A stretch of DNA of 64,000 nt from Prochilodus magdalenae. Lineage: Eukaryota; Chordata; Actinopteri; Characiformes; Prochilodontidae. The stretch lies in NCBI GenBank assembly GCA_024036415.1, contig JAMWET010001367.1, forward strand, positions 618,001 through 682,000, read 5' to 3'. The notes under the pieces were generated by a model, which was not told the DNA's origin, did no database searches, and saw only the letters and a program-made list of their open reading frames with translations. Each line of letters begins with the position of its first letter. The stretch's first letter is position 1. Below are positions 34,813 through 47,531 of this stretch, piece after piece. The position numbers and the translations under genes are program-made.

Positions 34813-35765
34813 GCTGCCCTGTCCTCTCCTTTTCTTTTCTTTTTCTCTCTTTACCCTTCTTCTTTCTGTGTCTATACCTCCATCTTTCTCTTTCTATCAT
34901 TTGTCTCTCATCATTTCCATCTGTCTCTCTGTCTTTCTTACTCTTTATGTATCTTACTGTTTCCCTCTCTCTCAAGCAGATGAACAGATGCAGGTACTCC
35001 AGTCTTTGTGTATTGTGGAGATGCCAGAGAAGCTCTCATTGGTGTCTGCTGACTGTGCAGAAACTTTAGTTTGTATCATCAGTAGGTGAGTGTGTGTGTG
35101 TGTGTACGTGCCCCATCTCCTCCACCTTCCCCCCAGGACTGAAATGTAGCGCTCTTGCTGACAGCTCTATCACTTGCCCTAAATGGGGCGTAATTTGTGA
35201 GGTCCAGGCTAGGCAGGGGATCGTGGGTAATTAAAAGGTTGACTCGGGCCACTGTGGCTTTGGTGATGACAGGCGTCAGCTGCCTGCTGTGTGGAGCGCT
35301 CTCATCCCGGAGCCTCCCGGGAGCTTACGGGCGAGAACGGGTACACGCTGTCCCACGACAGGAAGCTTTTAGGGCTCCGGCTCAAAAGGACTGGGGGGGT
35401 CTGCGAGACACTTGAGTCTCAGCTCTGTGCGTCATCCTCCAGGTGAAAGGGGGCTGCACCGCCCTCTATGAAGAAACAATGACACATGGTCAGAGTGAGA
35501 AACAGCTGTTGGGAAGAATGTTTTAGGTATGATATTGGATCCGCGTTTGTAAAGCATGTACAGGTAGACAGTGCTTGTTGGATTGGGAAATACAGTTCTG
35601 GGAAAAGGCCTTTGATTGATGGAGAAAGGCCTGATTGATGGCCGAAATTATTTAATAGATTACTGAAGCTTTTTTTGTGTGTGCAGTGACGTACACCATC
35701 TCCGTTGTGCTAGGAAAGAAAATGTGGCTAGCAGAGCAAGTGCAAATTGCAACTTTCCCCACAGG
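34813..35765. other. intergenic, CpG-richer patch at 35140-35420
   Basis: The patch at about 35140-35420 is GC-balanced and unique-looking, with a GGGTAATTAAAAGG homeodomain-type word (35225) and a TGACAGGCGTCAGCTG stretch (35267). It could be regulatory; the open frame across it (35197-35415) shows no known motif. Confidence 0.35.
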
Positions 35766-35974
35766 TTTTCATTTACATTTACATTTAGAGTATTTAGCTG
35801 ACGCTCTTATCCAGAGCGACTTACAAGGTTAATCACATTACAGGAAGGCCAATGTAGTGTTAGGAGTCTTGCCCACAGACTCTTATTGGTGTAGCACAGC
35901 GTAGTCACACAGCCTGGGATTCGAACCCCAGTCTCCCACGGGTAGTGGTGTTATCCGCTGAGCTACACCAACCA
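35766..35974 (-). mobile_element. tRNA-derived SINE with L2-type tail and target duplication
   Basis: On the minus strand the element starts with a tRNA-like head (GGTGTAGCTCAGCGGATAAC as A box region; GGTTCGAATCC, a perfect B box, at 35917-35927). A body of about 100 bp follows, then a tail with a GCTCTGGATAAGAGC stem-loop (GGATA loop) and TAAATG repeats. This tail type is used by UnaL2-like LINEs for reverse transcription. A perfect 7-bp duplication, CCACAGG, flanks it (35759-35765 and 35975-35981). Confidence 0.85.
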
Positions 35975-35981
35975 CCACAGG

Positions 35982-38900
35982 GTGAATGTAAAAGTGATTA
36001 TGAGGCTAGTTTAACAGTCACTTAAAAGTCCCATAACGTGATACGAACACTCCATATAGTCCATATATGCATTCCATATAGTTCTATACTGTTTTAATCA
36101 GATGAGTTTTCTAGCCTAAACACATGGAAAATATATCCATCAAATAGTGAAATAGGGAAAAGAGGCTGTGTAAAATGTATTTTTGACCTTAAAGTTAAAG
36201 AGGGAATATAAACAAACCTAAATCTATATTCAGGGTGAGCAGTGACAAAATACTAGAGTATTGTATTAAAGTACACTATTGAATATTTCAATTATGGCTC
36301 AAACTTATGACTTGTACTTCTTTGCATGTCAATGAAAGTTCTCTTTACTCATTACTTTTAAACAGAGCTTTGAGGTGAAGTGATTTCTGGTACTTTCAAA
36401 CAAAGTTTTAGCCCTGAGTTGATTCAAAGAATTCATCAGGCTAAAATGATGACATAACTGGATAATGCCAAAGCAATCTAAAGTACATGTGATAAAATAA
36501 AAAGGCCTAGAAGGCCTAAAAGCCTTTGTAAAAATGACCTCTCAAACCACTCCCAGCCTTCTCTATAAACCCTCCAGACCACTATACCAACACTAACCAC
36601 AGTCTGTCTGTCCTGGGGCATCCAGAGCTTCCAGGGCTCCTGTTCCTCAGTCAATCAGAGTTGGTTGATGTAATGCTTGACCATTCTAATCTCCCTTGCT
36701 ATACGTCAAATCCTTGTGGACATTCCAAAAGAGGTTTGTTCAGAAGAGTCACAAGGCTGTACATTATCTACAGAGAATTATCCACAGGGACCAATTCCGA
36801 ACTACAATGTTTGAGTAACTGCTATTACTTCCAGCCATACACAGCAACTCTCAGGACCCCCAGGAATGCTCTTGGGTACATGATCGGTTACCATTATAGA
36901 GTAAAATACAAGTACTCTGAACTCCTCTAAAGGCGATCAACCATATTGTGTTCAACACAGAAGAGGAACCTAACCACAGGAAGCTACTTCTACATCGTTA
37001 TTCAAGTTCAAAGAGCTGCTGCTTTTTTGAACAGTCAAAATTGGCGGTTGCAATGACATTGACTACTATAACTGATGAAGGCAATGAGGATAAAGGTTCC
37101 TCACCAGAGCACGCATGACCATATATAGACTTGTTTACTCATCACGAACTTCAACAGTGCATTCAGAAATGTACTGCTTAACCCGAGAAAGCAAGTGGAT
37201 GTGTGTATAGATGTGTTATATTACAGCAAAGATTGTAAACCTGTTGTCTGTGCAGTTTGTTATGCTAGGGTCATGACTGATCCATTCAACTGACTGATAC
37301 ATCTTTGTATTATCCAGTGTTATAGCTGGGTTCTAAGCTCACTGATTTATGCACTGTGTTCACTTAACTTCCACGCATTCGCCGCAGTAGATCTGAAATG
37401 CTAATATGACTGTGCATGTGTGATGAGTCTGATGACAGTGTGAGACCACAACTGCCACTGGTAGCTGTAACTGTACAGGAACAGTTAACTTAGAAGCCAT
37501 GGTTCGTAACCCTGAGCCTTGTGGGAATCCACTGTGAACATTGTAAAATGAACACAGTACTATTAGGAGCATCATGCGGAGGCAGTGCATTCAATTGAGG
37601 CAGTTTCAGCGTCATTTGGTTCTGTAAATGCATTGTGGTGACACTATAACAGTGCACTGACATTAAAGGAACATGTACTTTTAAATACTTTAAGTTTTTC
37701 TATATTTAACCAGGAGAATATATACTGTACTTTTACTCAAGTACTGGATTTGCGTACTTTGTCCACTTCTGTCTACAGTACATTAGTTTTTTTGATGAAT
37801 CTGCATAAAACATACACACTTATAATGGGGTGTGGCATTTACTTTAGTTGTTTACTTTGGTAGGCTGATTGCAACACAACCAACAGTGTGCTAAAACTAA
37901 CCTTGTCATGTGGAGGCTGTACTTTAATCAGGCTAGCTTTAGTCTAACAGTGCTATATTATAGCCACCAAGAGAATGACGGAAAAGTCGCAGATGACCAT
38001 GCGAAATTCGAGAAGCTGACCAAAGACATCTTCTACTGGAGTCTGTATTCCTACAGAAACTGGACTGTCTTTCTTTCTCTTAGTCTTTCCTCTCTGTTTC
38101 TCAACCTCTCTTTGCGGCTTTTTTGTAGCCTCTGTTTGCTCTCTCTCTAGCTATCTCTCTCTTTTTGTCTTTCTATCTCCCATTTTCTCTCTGAAAATTT
38201 CTATCACCTTGCTCTCCCTGTGTTCCTCACACTCTCTGTCTTTCTCTTAGTTTCTCATTTTTCCTTTATGTAGCTGGCCCCATCAACTAATCATACAGAA
38301 CATGGCACTGAAATACATGAATCTGTTCTACATATGAAGGTATCCCCAGGTTTTAGGTTGTGGACGTGCCTTATTGGATGTGTTGTGAAAGCCTTTTAGA
38401 GGTCTTCCTGCAATATTCACTATTCAAAAACATTTGCAGATACATAGCCTTCAGCTAAGAACTGTGGCGTAATGCTAAGTCACCCCCTACTAGCTTCCTG
38501 CCTTTGTTAGCAATGTTAGCATTTCAAAGAATTATGAAATATACTGTCTTTGATTTGTTGTTTGGTCAGCATTCAAAGTACAAGGATCTTCTAAAGCGGT
38601 ATTCGAAAATGCTAGGGGTCACTGTTGTTGGTTTCAGGCCGCTAAGCTGTTCTCTGGGGACCTAATACATTCTCATTACATCAAAAACAGCAGCACACCC
38701 TTCCAGGCTGTCATCCTTCTGTCAGTCCATCAATCCTGCGGTACCTGTCACATTCTGAAAAAAAGAATGGGAGAGAGAAGGAGAGAGCCTGAGATGAACG
38801 TCTGCCTAATTGATAAAGTCATAATATGAACCATTTCTCTGCAAGTCTCTAATTGAAACCAGGGCAAGGAAGAGAGGAGCTGTCTGGCGGGGAGGGGGAC

Positions 38901-40904
38901 TGAGCGTCTGAGGCGGTCTTTGATCTTCAGACTTGTCTGCCATGCTGTTTTCCTTCAAGCTCCCCTGCCCTGCTGGAGTAGACCACGGACTCCACTCTTG
39001 GGGATAGGGGCCACTAATGGATCACTTAAAGAGGCCCTTTTCTTTACGACCAGGGCTAAGCAGATTCAGCTGCCCCTGAAACCAGTAGCCATCCAGTCGC
39101 GTTTCTCATGAGGAGCTTGGGCAGATACAACCACCATGAGAAATTACAGAAGGGTTTTGACAGACCAGACAGACCTGGAGGGTAAAGAAAATGGAGGGTT
39201 CCTCTGAAATAAACAAAAGAACATCTTGAAAGCAGGACTGTTGCCTTTGGTGGTTATCCCAGAGTTCCAGAACTGAGAGTACAAATTCAGAAATGTTCCG
39301 AGAGCTGGTGTTTTTGCACATCTTAAATCAGGTGTGGTTTGCCCTGGGCGTGGACGAAATTGGCACGAATGGAAACGTTTTGCCACAAAATTGCCGTTAC
39401 CTGGTCATGTTGGCGCATGGATGGAAATGGTGATTAAGTGAGATTGACGACTATGTGTGACTGACAAAACATGCCGTTAGGTCATAATGACGATGGTGAT
39501 TACTGAATTAAACCCCACCTGGTTCTCATAATGGCTTCGTCTGTTCCCGATGCCTATCTAATGCAATCATGTTGTTGTTTTGGAACACACCTAATAATAA
39601 AATCAATGCAATTCGACGGTTGATCAGAGCTTTCCTCATAGTTCTTTTATTAGCTCTGTCAGCTGATGAGGTTCAGATCAGACTGATTAAGAATACGAGT
39701 GTAAAAAACAAACGGAATGATTCCAAAAGTCTTGCAGCAACGGCGTTTGTATCAGCATGTCTAGTCACATGCCTTAAGGGCCACATTTGTGACATTAACT
39801 CAATTCAAAGTAGAGGAAATCAACATGTAGTCCTAGTCACTTAGTAGTAAACACGAACACGGCGCATCTGACTCAAGGAACCGGGTCGTAAATGTATGCA
39901 ATGTGTTTCAAATTGCCCATTGGTTATGGATAGCTTTACGAGTGCGCCTCATTAGTGGGCCAGTGGCTTAGGCTCTGTTGATTTACCTCCGGGGAACAGG
40001 AGGTCAATTAGCCCGGCACGCTGCAGTTCATGTATTAGTGAGGGTTTACTCTTTTTTCATGCTGATCTGAGACCAGTTTTGCAGTCTCGATTACAGCAGT
40101 TGATTAGGATACGGAAGAATTTCCCAGTCAAGAAACAATGTACTCTGCTGCGAGCATCCAGAAGTATACGGAAATGTGGCCTAAGTCTGGCTCCCTATAT
40201 GACTAGGCTAGGACTGCACTTTTTCTCCTGGTCCATCTATTTAATGGAATGTTCACAATATAAAAGGTGTTTGCTGTTGTTTTTAAATCATGTAAAATTA
40301 AATAACAGTAAAACAGATCCTGAATCTTGTTGCAGAATGATCTGTTTTTCTGTTTTGCATATCGTATAGTGCTTGGGCTTTATAAAAGATGTTGGGTCCT
40401 GCCTTGTCCAAAGAAAAACATGTCCCCATTTTATTTCTATTTTTCTTAAACATGCTGTCTTTTACATTGTGGGAAAATGTCATGAAGAATGATCCAATAG
40501 AAAAGCTCCAAAATCTTTCTACACATTATCCTAAAGTAAAGCAAAAGGAGATTTTTTGGCCATCCCCTGTAAAGTTTTGCACATACAAGTAATTAATAAA
40601 AGACAATCAAAAACTCTAAAACCTAAATGTGTTGTGTTTTTGAATAACTGTAACAAATAAAATGCAAAATAGGTTCAAATAAACTGCTGTCTAGAGTAAA
40701 ACACAACTTTACACTAGAGGGCCAAAAACCTTAAAGCTTTAAACGCTTTTTTATTGTATTTATTTGCTTTTTTATGATGCAGTTTGCATATCAGGGTTTA
40801 CAAACAATGACAGAGTAAGCAATACAAATACTGCTGCTGCAATCTCTATAAAAGAAATGTACCTCCTATTAAATAATGAATATGAATAATGAACCGGCAG
40901 TTAG

Positions 40905-40908
<4 letters not shown>
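35982..40908. other. intergenic, no gene seen
   Basis: No exon, RNA gene or clear element was recognised. CT-rich low complexity occurs at about 38060-38270. A unique-looking patch at about 39880-40030 (TTGGTTATGG; GGTCAATTAGCC) could be regulatory, but the evidence is weak. Confidence 0.45.
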
Positions 40909-40981
<73 letters not shown>

Positions 40982-40994
40982 ATATATATATATA
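40909..40994 (+). repeat. (TA)n microsatellite with TTTG interruptions
   Basis: Three blocks of TA repeats are separated by TATTTG at about 40936 and 40976. Confidence 0.95.
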
Positions 40995-41079
40995 CTTCAT
41001 ACATAGGCTTGGAGGTAACCATTGAGCAGTTTCTAGAAGTAGTTTCTAAGATGATGCAGCCTGTTAAATTCATATACCA

Positions 41080-41420
41080 AAAGTTTAGCATCAAGCTTCA
41101 TCCCTGCAGGAGCATCTCCAGTGGTAGAAAGCAACACCAATAGTAATTCTATTTATATCGCTTCTCTTGTTTGCTCCCAAACCTGGTGTCTTGCTGAGAC
41201 CATGCAGCAGTGATAAATGATGCTTGCCTAGTGCTTCAACTAGCTTTTCATTTACTCTTCCTTTTACTGGCTACCAAAGGTTATGCCCTCAGAGCAGCAG
41301 TGCTACTTCTTCATCCTCTCATGTTGGACTGATTAGACTCAATGCAACAGTGACTTACTATCTCCTCTTGAGATGAAAAGTGGTATTACAGACAGGACAT
41401 CCTACATTAACTTTATACCT
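41080..41420 (+). repeat. dispersed repeat family A, copy 4 (proximal part)
   Basis: CCTGGTGTCTTGCTGAGACC (41180), GCAGTGCTACTTCTTCATCC (41298), CATGTTGGACTGATTAGACT and ATTACAGACAGGACATCC parallel the 33.04-33.48 kb and 26.8-27.1 kb copies. Confidence 0.6.
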
Positions 41421-43545
41421 CAAGAGGCAACAGTGTGTTTAAAAAAGCATCTTTAAAGAACCAAGCATTGGAAAGTCCTTAGGAGACTCAGATATGGTAA
41501 GGGTAGGGTATAGGGTTCTTATATGAGAGTGCATCGAAGAACCTCATTAAAATCAGGCAAAGTTTTCTGGTTAAATTGTGGCATTTAAAATGCAGTCATT
41601 TGCATAAGTTGGGTACACTGGTCATGTTTTGTTGGTGCTATTATTGAAAATTAGTCCAATAAGATATGGTACATATGGTTACATGGTATATTATTGATTG
41701 TTCAGTAATACTGTGTAGTATTTGGCACTGAGTGGAATAGGCCTTATAACCACACAATCTATTTCACTAAACTGTATAGCTGTGTGGATCTACTGTACGC
41801 TCCCTGTGGGCCTATAGGCCATCTGGGAGTGACACTTGCATCTTTATGTGCAGGTGACATCGCCTTGCCACATTCACCTCTTTATTTCGTTAGTGTACTT
41901 TTATGGCTCGCTCCATGTTCCAGGTGTGTGGGCTACGTCACAACGAATGAACAGTAATGGTGCATTAAGCCCTCTCCCCTTGCGTGCCCTGCAGTCTTCA
42001 TATGGACATATATAAAACATGTTTTTTGGGGGGAGTTTCTGTGATTGTGGGCAAACGGGGCTCAGTGATAAAGAGTGAGTGGGTGGTCATGACTGAAGGG
42101 AAAGGAAGAAGAGTTCAATGCTGTCATCCAAGCATTCCAGGCCGCCTCGGATATGAAATAAAATTTGGCTTCATGTCTGGCTTCACTTGGCCTGAACGTC
42201 GGGTTTAGGGTTTCAAAGGCTTATTTGTGCTGTTGTCAGACTTTATTTGTAAACGCTGTTGTGTTTACCTTCTGCGCTAGAGCAAATAAACATGGACAGA
42301 ATTGCCTTTTTGCCGACCCAGGTTTTATTACATTCTCCTTCTGCTTTTAAAACCATTCCGACGTCTAAGTTTGGCAGAAGTCATTAAATTGTCGTTCTCT
42401 GCGAGTTGGGTGTCAGTTTCAATGCACTGGTAGCTCTGACATATAATCAAGCTATAATTATTTACTTTATTGCAGTTAGTTGTTATCACTTCATTCAGGC
42501 AAGTTGTTTGCACTGTCAGGGTGGAAATTCAAATGAGCTTATTTTTGGGAGAAAGGCAAACTCAAGTGCAGGGCAGAGAGTACAGAGTCACCAAGCAAAT
42601 CAGTTGATTTCTGTTTATTAGCTTCAATTTTTCCATCAGATGAAGTTTTCAGACAAATAACACCCTCACATATTGTACAGCATTAAACCTCTTAAATTCA
42701 AAATGATACTTGAACTTAAAAAAAGAACTTCACAGCAGAAGGAAAAAACAAGTCTATGGAACCAGACCTTTTTTCCAAGTGATTTCATGCCATTTGTTTG
42801 GTCCATTCATCATGAAAATTATGCACAATAAAAAAGACAACAGCTATTTTAAAATGATTTACAATGAAAAGCAACAAAACATGGAGATACAAGATTCCAA
42901 ATGCAGCGACATGCAGTCCTTAAAATATCATTCTTCAAGGGTTCATTAGCAAAGGGTATGGCTGTATTTAACAAACAGAGATCATTTGCATGCTTAAATG
43001 GTTTCTTTGCCTTGTTCTTCAGGTCGATAGAAGATGTGTAGTATATGTAGTTTATCTAGAACCTTTGTAAAAATGGTTCTATATAGCCCCTTTTTAAGAA
43101 CATAAATTTAAAGTTTGGATTCACTTCACATGTAGGTATCCTGACAGCGAATGTGTTGAGCGTCTCTGCTGAGTAGTCAGTTTGCTTGTAACAAAGAAAC
43201 TTCATTCGCTGCCAAGCCAGTAGTTTTCCTCAAGGCCGGCTTCCTCTGGAAACTCTTACTGAAACACTCTCCCATTGTCTCTCAGTTTGTGAGCATCATA
43301 TTGTTGTCAGTGTTAATGAAATAACATTTATTGGTAAATTAGAAGTAAATTTTCTGTAGAAGTTAATAAAGCTTGTGTGATATATAATTATACTTTGCTT
43401 GTTAAACTTATCATTTTAAAACCTATAATTTCAGTCGACTTAAAATCTTCAAATTTGAATAAAAATAAAAAGAAATTGGCAACAGGTTACCTGAAATAAC
43501 TTGAGTAAATTAAACTGGTCCTAATTTACAGTGTGTAAAAGTAGT
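41421..43545. other. intergenic, no gene seen
   Basis: A GGTTCTATATAG repeat scrap is present at about 43060-43095. Open frames are short and unrecognised. Confidence 0.45.
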
Positions 43546-43835
43546 GGTATCACTTTACATTAAGGGTCACAAGCTAATTGATAATCAAATGCTATTAAAA
43601 ACTTATTACACATTAACAGACTGCTTATTAAGGTTTAGTCACTGATTAAGTACTTAGTAATTAGTAGTTGAGGACACTGATTAACTGATAGTTCAGGTTG
43701 TCATTAGTTAACAGCTTATTTACTCATTAACTGTGCACTACCTGCTGGTTACTACAGTGCTGAAGAATAGTACTTAATTACTCATTAGCATATAATTACC
43801 AACGATTAATGCGAACCTTAATGCAAAGTGCTACC
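43546..43835. mobile_element. 290-bp terminal-inverted-repeat element (MITE)
   Basis: The left end GGTATCACTTTACATTAAGG and the right end CCTTAATGCAAAGTGCTACC are inverted copies differing at two or three positions over about 23 bp. The interior is rich in TTAATTA-type words and has no coding capacity. The size and ends fit a non-autonomous DNA transposon; a superfamily cannot be fixed from this copy. Confidence 0.75.
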
Positions 43836-44194
43836 CATGTAGTTGTTCACCACATTCCGGTTCCGATGCAATTCCTAAAGGTATAATGTCATTCATTAAA
43901 GCATACAACAACTACAATCTTCCCTAATTCATTAAGAAATATATACATATTAAATTACATATATGTATACATATTAGAGTATACAAGTTATTGATGCATG
44001 GTTATGCAGTTTTTACTATATGAATAATTAATGCCCACATGATCACTCAAATATAAATACTGACTGTTTAGTTTTCAAAAAAATTGACTTCAATAAATCA
44101 AATGAAACCAATTAAAAGGTGTCTGTACATTTAACAGCATCTCTCAGCAGCACAGCTTTGAACCTAGTCTAAGAGTTACCGGCCCATCTTATGC

Positions 44195-44350
44195 TGGAAA
44201 GACAATGAGTTTTAGAGGAGTGTGGTTTGGGCGGCTTTCCGAAACCTCTAACAATGTGATTATGGGTCTGCATAACCCGCTAACAATAGCATAGCCTAAA
44301 AGCCACAGACAATAGCGTGGTCAGAGCGGCCCTGCTCGCATTGTTCTGGG
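44195..44350. promoter_or_regulatory. candidate enhancer with five SOX-type motifs
   Basis: ACAATG or ACAATA cores occur at 44202-44207, 44251-44256, 44283-44288 and 44309-44314. A reverse CATTGT lies at 44339-44344. Spacing is 49, 32, 26 and 30 bp. The surrounding 700 bp (to about 44880) is unique-looking and more CpG-rich than the flanks. Confidence 0.4.
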
Positions 44351-44979
44351 TGTTTTCATGGATTTCATGCCTAAATTCATGAACTAAGTGGAGGTTTTTT
44401 CTGTCAGGTTTTTTTTTTACACAGACACATTTGCGCTTGCAGAAGAATGTTTGAGAGATATTGGGGAAACCCCAGTGGAAAACGTCAAAGAGAAGGCTCC
44501 TGCCAAATTACAACGACCGGACTCTCTGTTTTGGTAGACGAGAGTGAGAAATTCCTTGAGCGTTTTCTTTCTGTTCTTCCAGATAAATAGACTAAGGGTT
44601 CAGAGGCAGTGGCTTCCTTAGCGAGCTCATGTTGTCTGGAGAGGAGTAAATATTGGCTTTAAGGGACATGAAAAAGAAACGGTAGGGAGAGTTACGTAAC
44701 TAAATAACAGCTGTCCACTTTAATTGCAAAATGATCCTGACGTGCCTGAGAAACGGAAGGCTTGAAAACACGCGCGACGGTGAAGGAAGCGGGTGTGGAG
44801 CCACGGTGTGTGAATCAGCGGTCATGGCATATTAAGTAAATGGCTTAACCGGCAGCACATTATTCATTTCTTTACCGGAGGAATAAGCATGGAACCCCAG
44901 TCACATTCACTTATTCACATTTCTCAGTGGTGCTCAGATACATCAGCGTTTATATGTGTAGATACTTCACCTAGTGCTG

Positions 44980-45240
44980 TGCAGAAGTCACAGACCACAC
45001 GTCTATTTGCATCCAACTTCAAATGATTTGTACGTAGAAGTAGTAGATTTTTCCGTTGCTGGAAAGAAATCAGGAAACATATTTTAAAATCCAATACTAC
45101 ACAAAAACCTCAAAATAGTAAAATATATCAGTTTCTTTCAGGATTTGTGCGTCCTCTCTTTACCTTATTACAGCTTCCATATTTATCCATATTTATTTCA
45201 GGCGACTTGCTTCAATAGACTTGCTCAAAAACAGAAAGAT
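44980..45240 (+). mobile_element. Tc1-type element, left end
   Basis: GTGCTGTGCAGAAGTCACAG at 44974 is a close variant of the terminal phrase at 10809. TTCCGTTGCTGGAAAGAAATC and the following AT-rich stretch agree with the 5' part of the same family. It probably belongs with the coding scrap at 45598-45870. Confidence 0.5.
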
Positions 45241-45597
45241 CAAAAACACATCTTCTAACAAAAAGAATAGATTTGATGGATCGATTGTAGGTTTGTGTGG
45301 TATTGCTGTCTGAGTCTTATTGTTTGGGGTGTTTGTACAGGTTGTTTACTATTTTTATTTTTGATATAGGCAGATTTATGACAATTTTTTGTCTGACTAT
45401 CTGTTTGTTTACTTGCTTGTTTGTTTGTTTGTCTGTTTATTTGTTTGTTTGTCTGTTGTATTATTTTTTGGGTGAACCCAGCATAACTAGTGACCATCCA
45501 TGTTCTGGCATATTATAAGAATCTAAATAAAGAATAAAGGCTTGCTTTCTGTTTTTCCAGTCTATTTTTCCACAGCTCATGAGCTCAGTTTTAGAAA

Positions 45598-45870
45598 TTG
45601 GTTGCATCTAATTCTAAAAAAAAATCAGCCACAGGTCTTTCTATCCTTCTTTCCACTGTGAGAAGGCCACTCAGTGCTATGGGTCTGAAAGGACGTGTAG
45701 CTGTCGGGAAGCCCTTAATGACGCAAGGAAATGAGAAGCAATTTGTTCTGAAGCACCGGAGCATTGAGTGTTTTTCTTACAGTGGACTGATGGACAAAAA
45801 AACACCTGGGGATGTTTTAGATATGAAGCATCCTCTCTCTCAAATGTACTTTAAAGGGAACGCTGACTAA
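45598..45870 (+). pseudogene. Tc1 transposase fragment
   Basis: A 90-codon open frame includes STVRRPLSAMGLKGRVAVGK, then KP and later QFVLKHRSIE. This is the linker of Tc1 transposases: the second helix-turn-helix ends in 'VRRrL...GLkGRvA-rKPLL' and leads to 'A--H--W' before the first catalytic aspartate. The expected W-S/T-DES motif is not visible, and the frame ends soon after at DVLDMKHPL. It is a dead remnant; its match to the minus-strand blocks at 32.8 and 11.2 kb shows the family is repeated here. Confidence 0.7.
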
Positions 45871-45964
45871 GAAGACTAGAAACCCTGTTAAGGAATATAT
45901 GCCTCAATATGCTGTACATGTCAATAACACTCAAATATGTTGAATAAACAAAGGAAGACCGACA

Positions 45965-46190
45965 ATTAAAGCCCCAAATCAGGATTTCTGCTTTAGGTCC
46001 TCAGTGTGCTCTTGTGGTTCATGTCTCTGGAAAATTAGGAACATTTATTATGAAGCCTTTCAAAATCCTTCAAGCTTGAATGATTGAAATGCCTTTATAA
46101 AGCCTGTCATATGTTTCATTTAAAGTTTAATAAAGATATCATACAGTGTTATTTTGTCCACTGAGTGAGGAACAGCGAGCTAAATCTCTT
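45965..46190 (+). repeat. paired repeat C, copy 1
   Basis: AAAGCCCCAAATCAGGATTTC, then TTTAGGTCCTCAGTGTGCTC and a TTTCATTTAAAGTTTAATAA end, are repeated at 48203-48400 with mismatches and one short insertion. Both are on the + strand, 2.24 kb apart. The class is unknown. Confidence 0.65.
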
Positions 46191-46429
46191 ATTAAACTCT
46201 CATATATCATTCAGCCTTTCCAGCTACAGCTAGACTACAACATCACTCCAGAGAAAAATTAGTTTTCTGCTCCATCATATGACATCACTGACAATGTTGG
46301 CCTACTAAAAGAGGAATATTGCCTATTTGTCATGTTATTTTATAATCCACCAAACGTTCCCATCTGCTTAATATGTCATATTTTAATAGTGTTGGACGTC
46401 TACACAGTTTTAAGGCATATAAGTCTCAA

Positions 46430-46850
46430 CAGTCTGGGTTCTCTTTAAATGCTGTGTGACAACTTTGGTGGTCTACCAGATCTTGCAGGTGGCTGTTAGG
46501 AGTCCCAAGTTTTCCTGCATCTTTCCAGTTGTCCAGTTATAGAAACTCGATTTTTCTCTTTTTGGTTTTTCATTTATTTAGCTTTGACTTTCCCCTTTCA
46601 TATACAAGTGGATTACATTATGTTTAATCTCCACAGAAACATCTCCGCCAGTCATGCTAGATTAACATCAGAAAGAAATTTGATGGGCAGCTAAGATGTT
46701 TTTGGGCAGCTACTTGTGTGAATGTCAGTGTCTCTTTGAAGGGGAGCATAATGTGAGTGGCTTCTATGGGAACAGTTTTTGTTGCTGTAACGTTTCAAGA
46801 TTGGTAGAATGGAAGAAGTGAAGTGGGTGCATGAAAGAAAAGAGGGAACA
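46430..46850 (+). repeat. dispersed repeat family A, copy 5 (distal part)
   Basis: ACAACTTTGGTGGTCTACC (46459) matches 33.51 kb. CTTTGAAGGGGAGCATAATG (46734) and AACAGTTTTTGTTG (46771) match 11.54-11.61 kb. Confidence 0.55.
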
Positions 46851-46979
46851 CAACAAATAATGATTTTATTCTTCTTAGTGCTCGTGTCCTTTTCGATCTA
46901 TCATGGCTGCCGTGCCAAAAGCATATACTCTGTTTTTGCTGACTTTACGTTTTTAATAACCTTGTGTTAACATGTAGCG

Positions 46980-47531
46980 CTCAATGAACCAGCAGAAATG
47001 AGCCAAAATTACTTGGAAAAACATCTTTGATTTCTTTAAAAGCAAAGAATGTTCTTTCCTGCTTCTGTACATTTTGCTTTTTAGATAAATGACTGTATTT
47101 CCTGTTTTCTTTTCTGGTGCTCAAAACTGAATAACCTGTTCTTCTAAGAAAGTGAACCCAAAGGCTTTTTGGGCCAACTGTAAACATGTTGACAAACACA
47201 CAAGAATTTTGTGGTCTTTAAGGAAATGCTCTGCAAGATTAAAAATAACATATAATGATAAAAATTGATCATGTTGAACCAGAAAGAATTCCATTCTAAA
47301 TAAACCGAGTCTATAAAATGTCTGAAATGTTTTATTTTTGCACATCAAGAACTGAATTTTGTGTTGATCCACCATCTCCTTGCATACTGACTCTGCTCTG
47401 TTTGATTGCATGGAATATATATATATGTGGCACGACTGATTCAGTTTCACCCAATGCTTTCTTTTTTCAGTGTACTTAATGGCCATTTGGCCTGAAAATA
47501 AACGAAACGGTGCTCTCTGACTTTTGCATAG
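46980..47531 (-). mobile_element. Tc1-type element end, non-autonomous
   Basis: On the minus strand the sequence starting at 47531 reads TGCAAAAGTCAGAGAGCACC, the terminal phrase shared with 10809 and 44.97 kb. The 149-codon frame 47121-47570 (minus) begins inside this terminus and shows no transposase motif, so I regard it as chance. The far limit is a guess. Confidence 0.4.

Noticed and set aside
35880..35974. possible tRNA gene on the minus strand
   Set aside because: A and B boxes are present, but the fold is degraded and the sequence continues into a SINE body with an L2 tail and target duplication.
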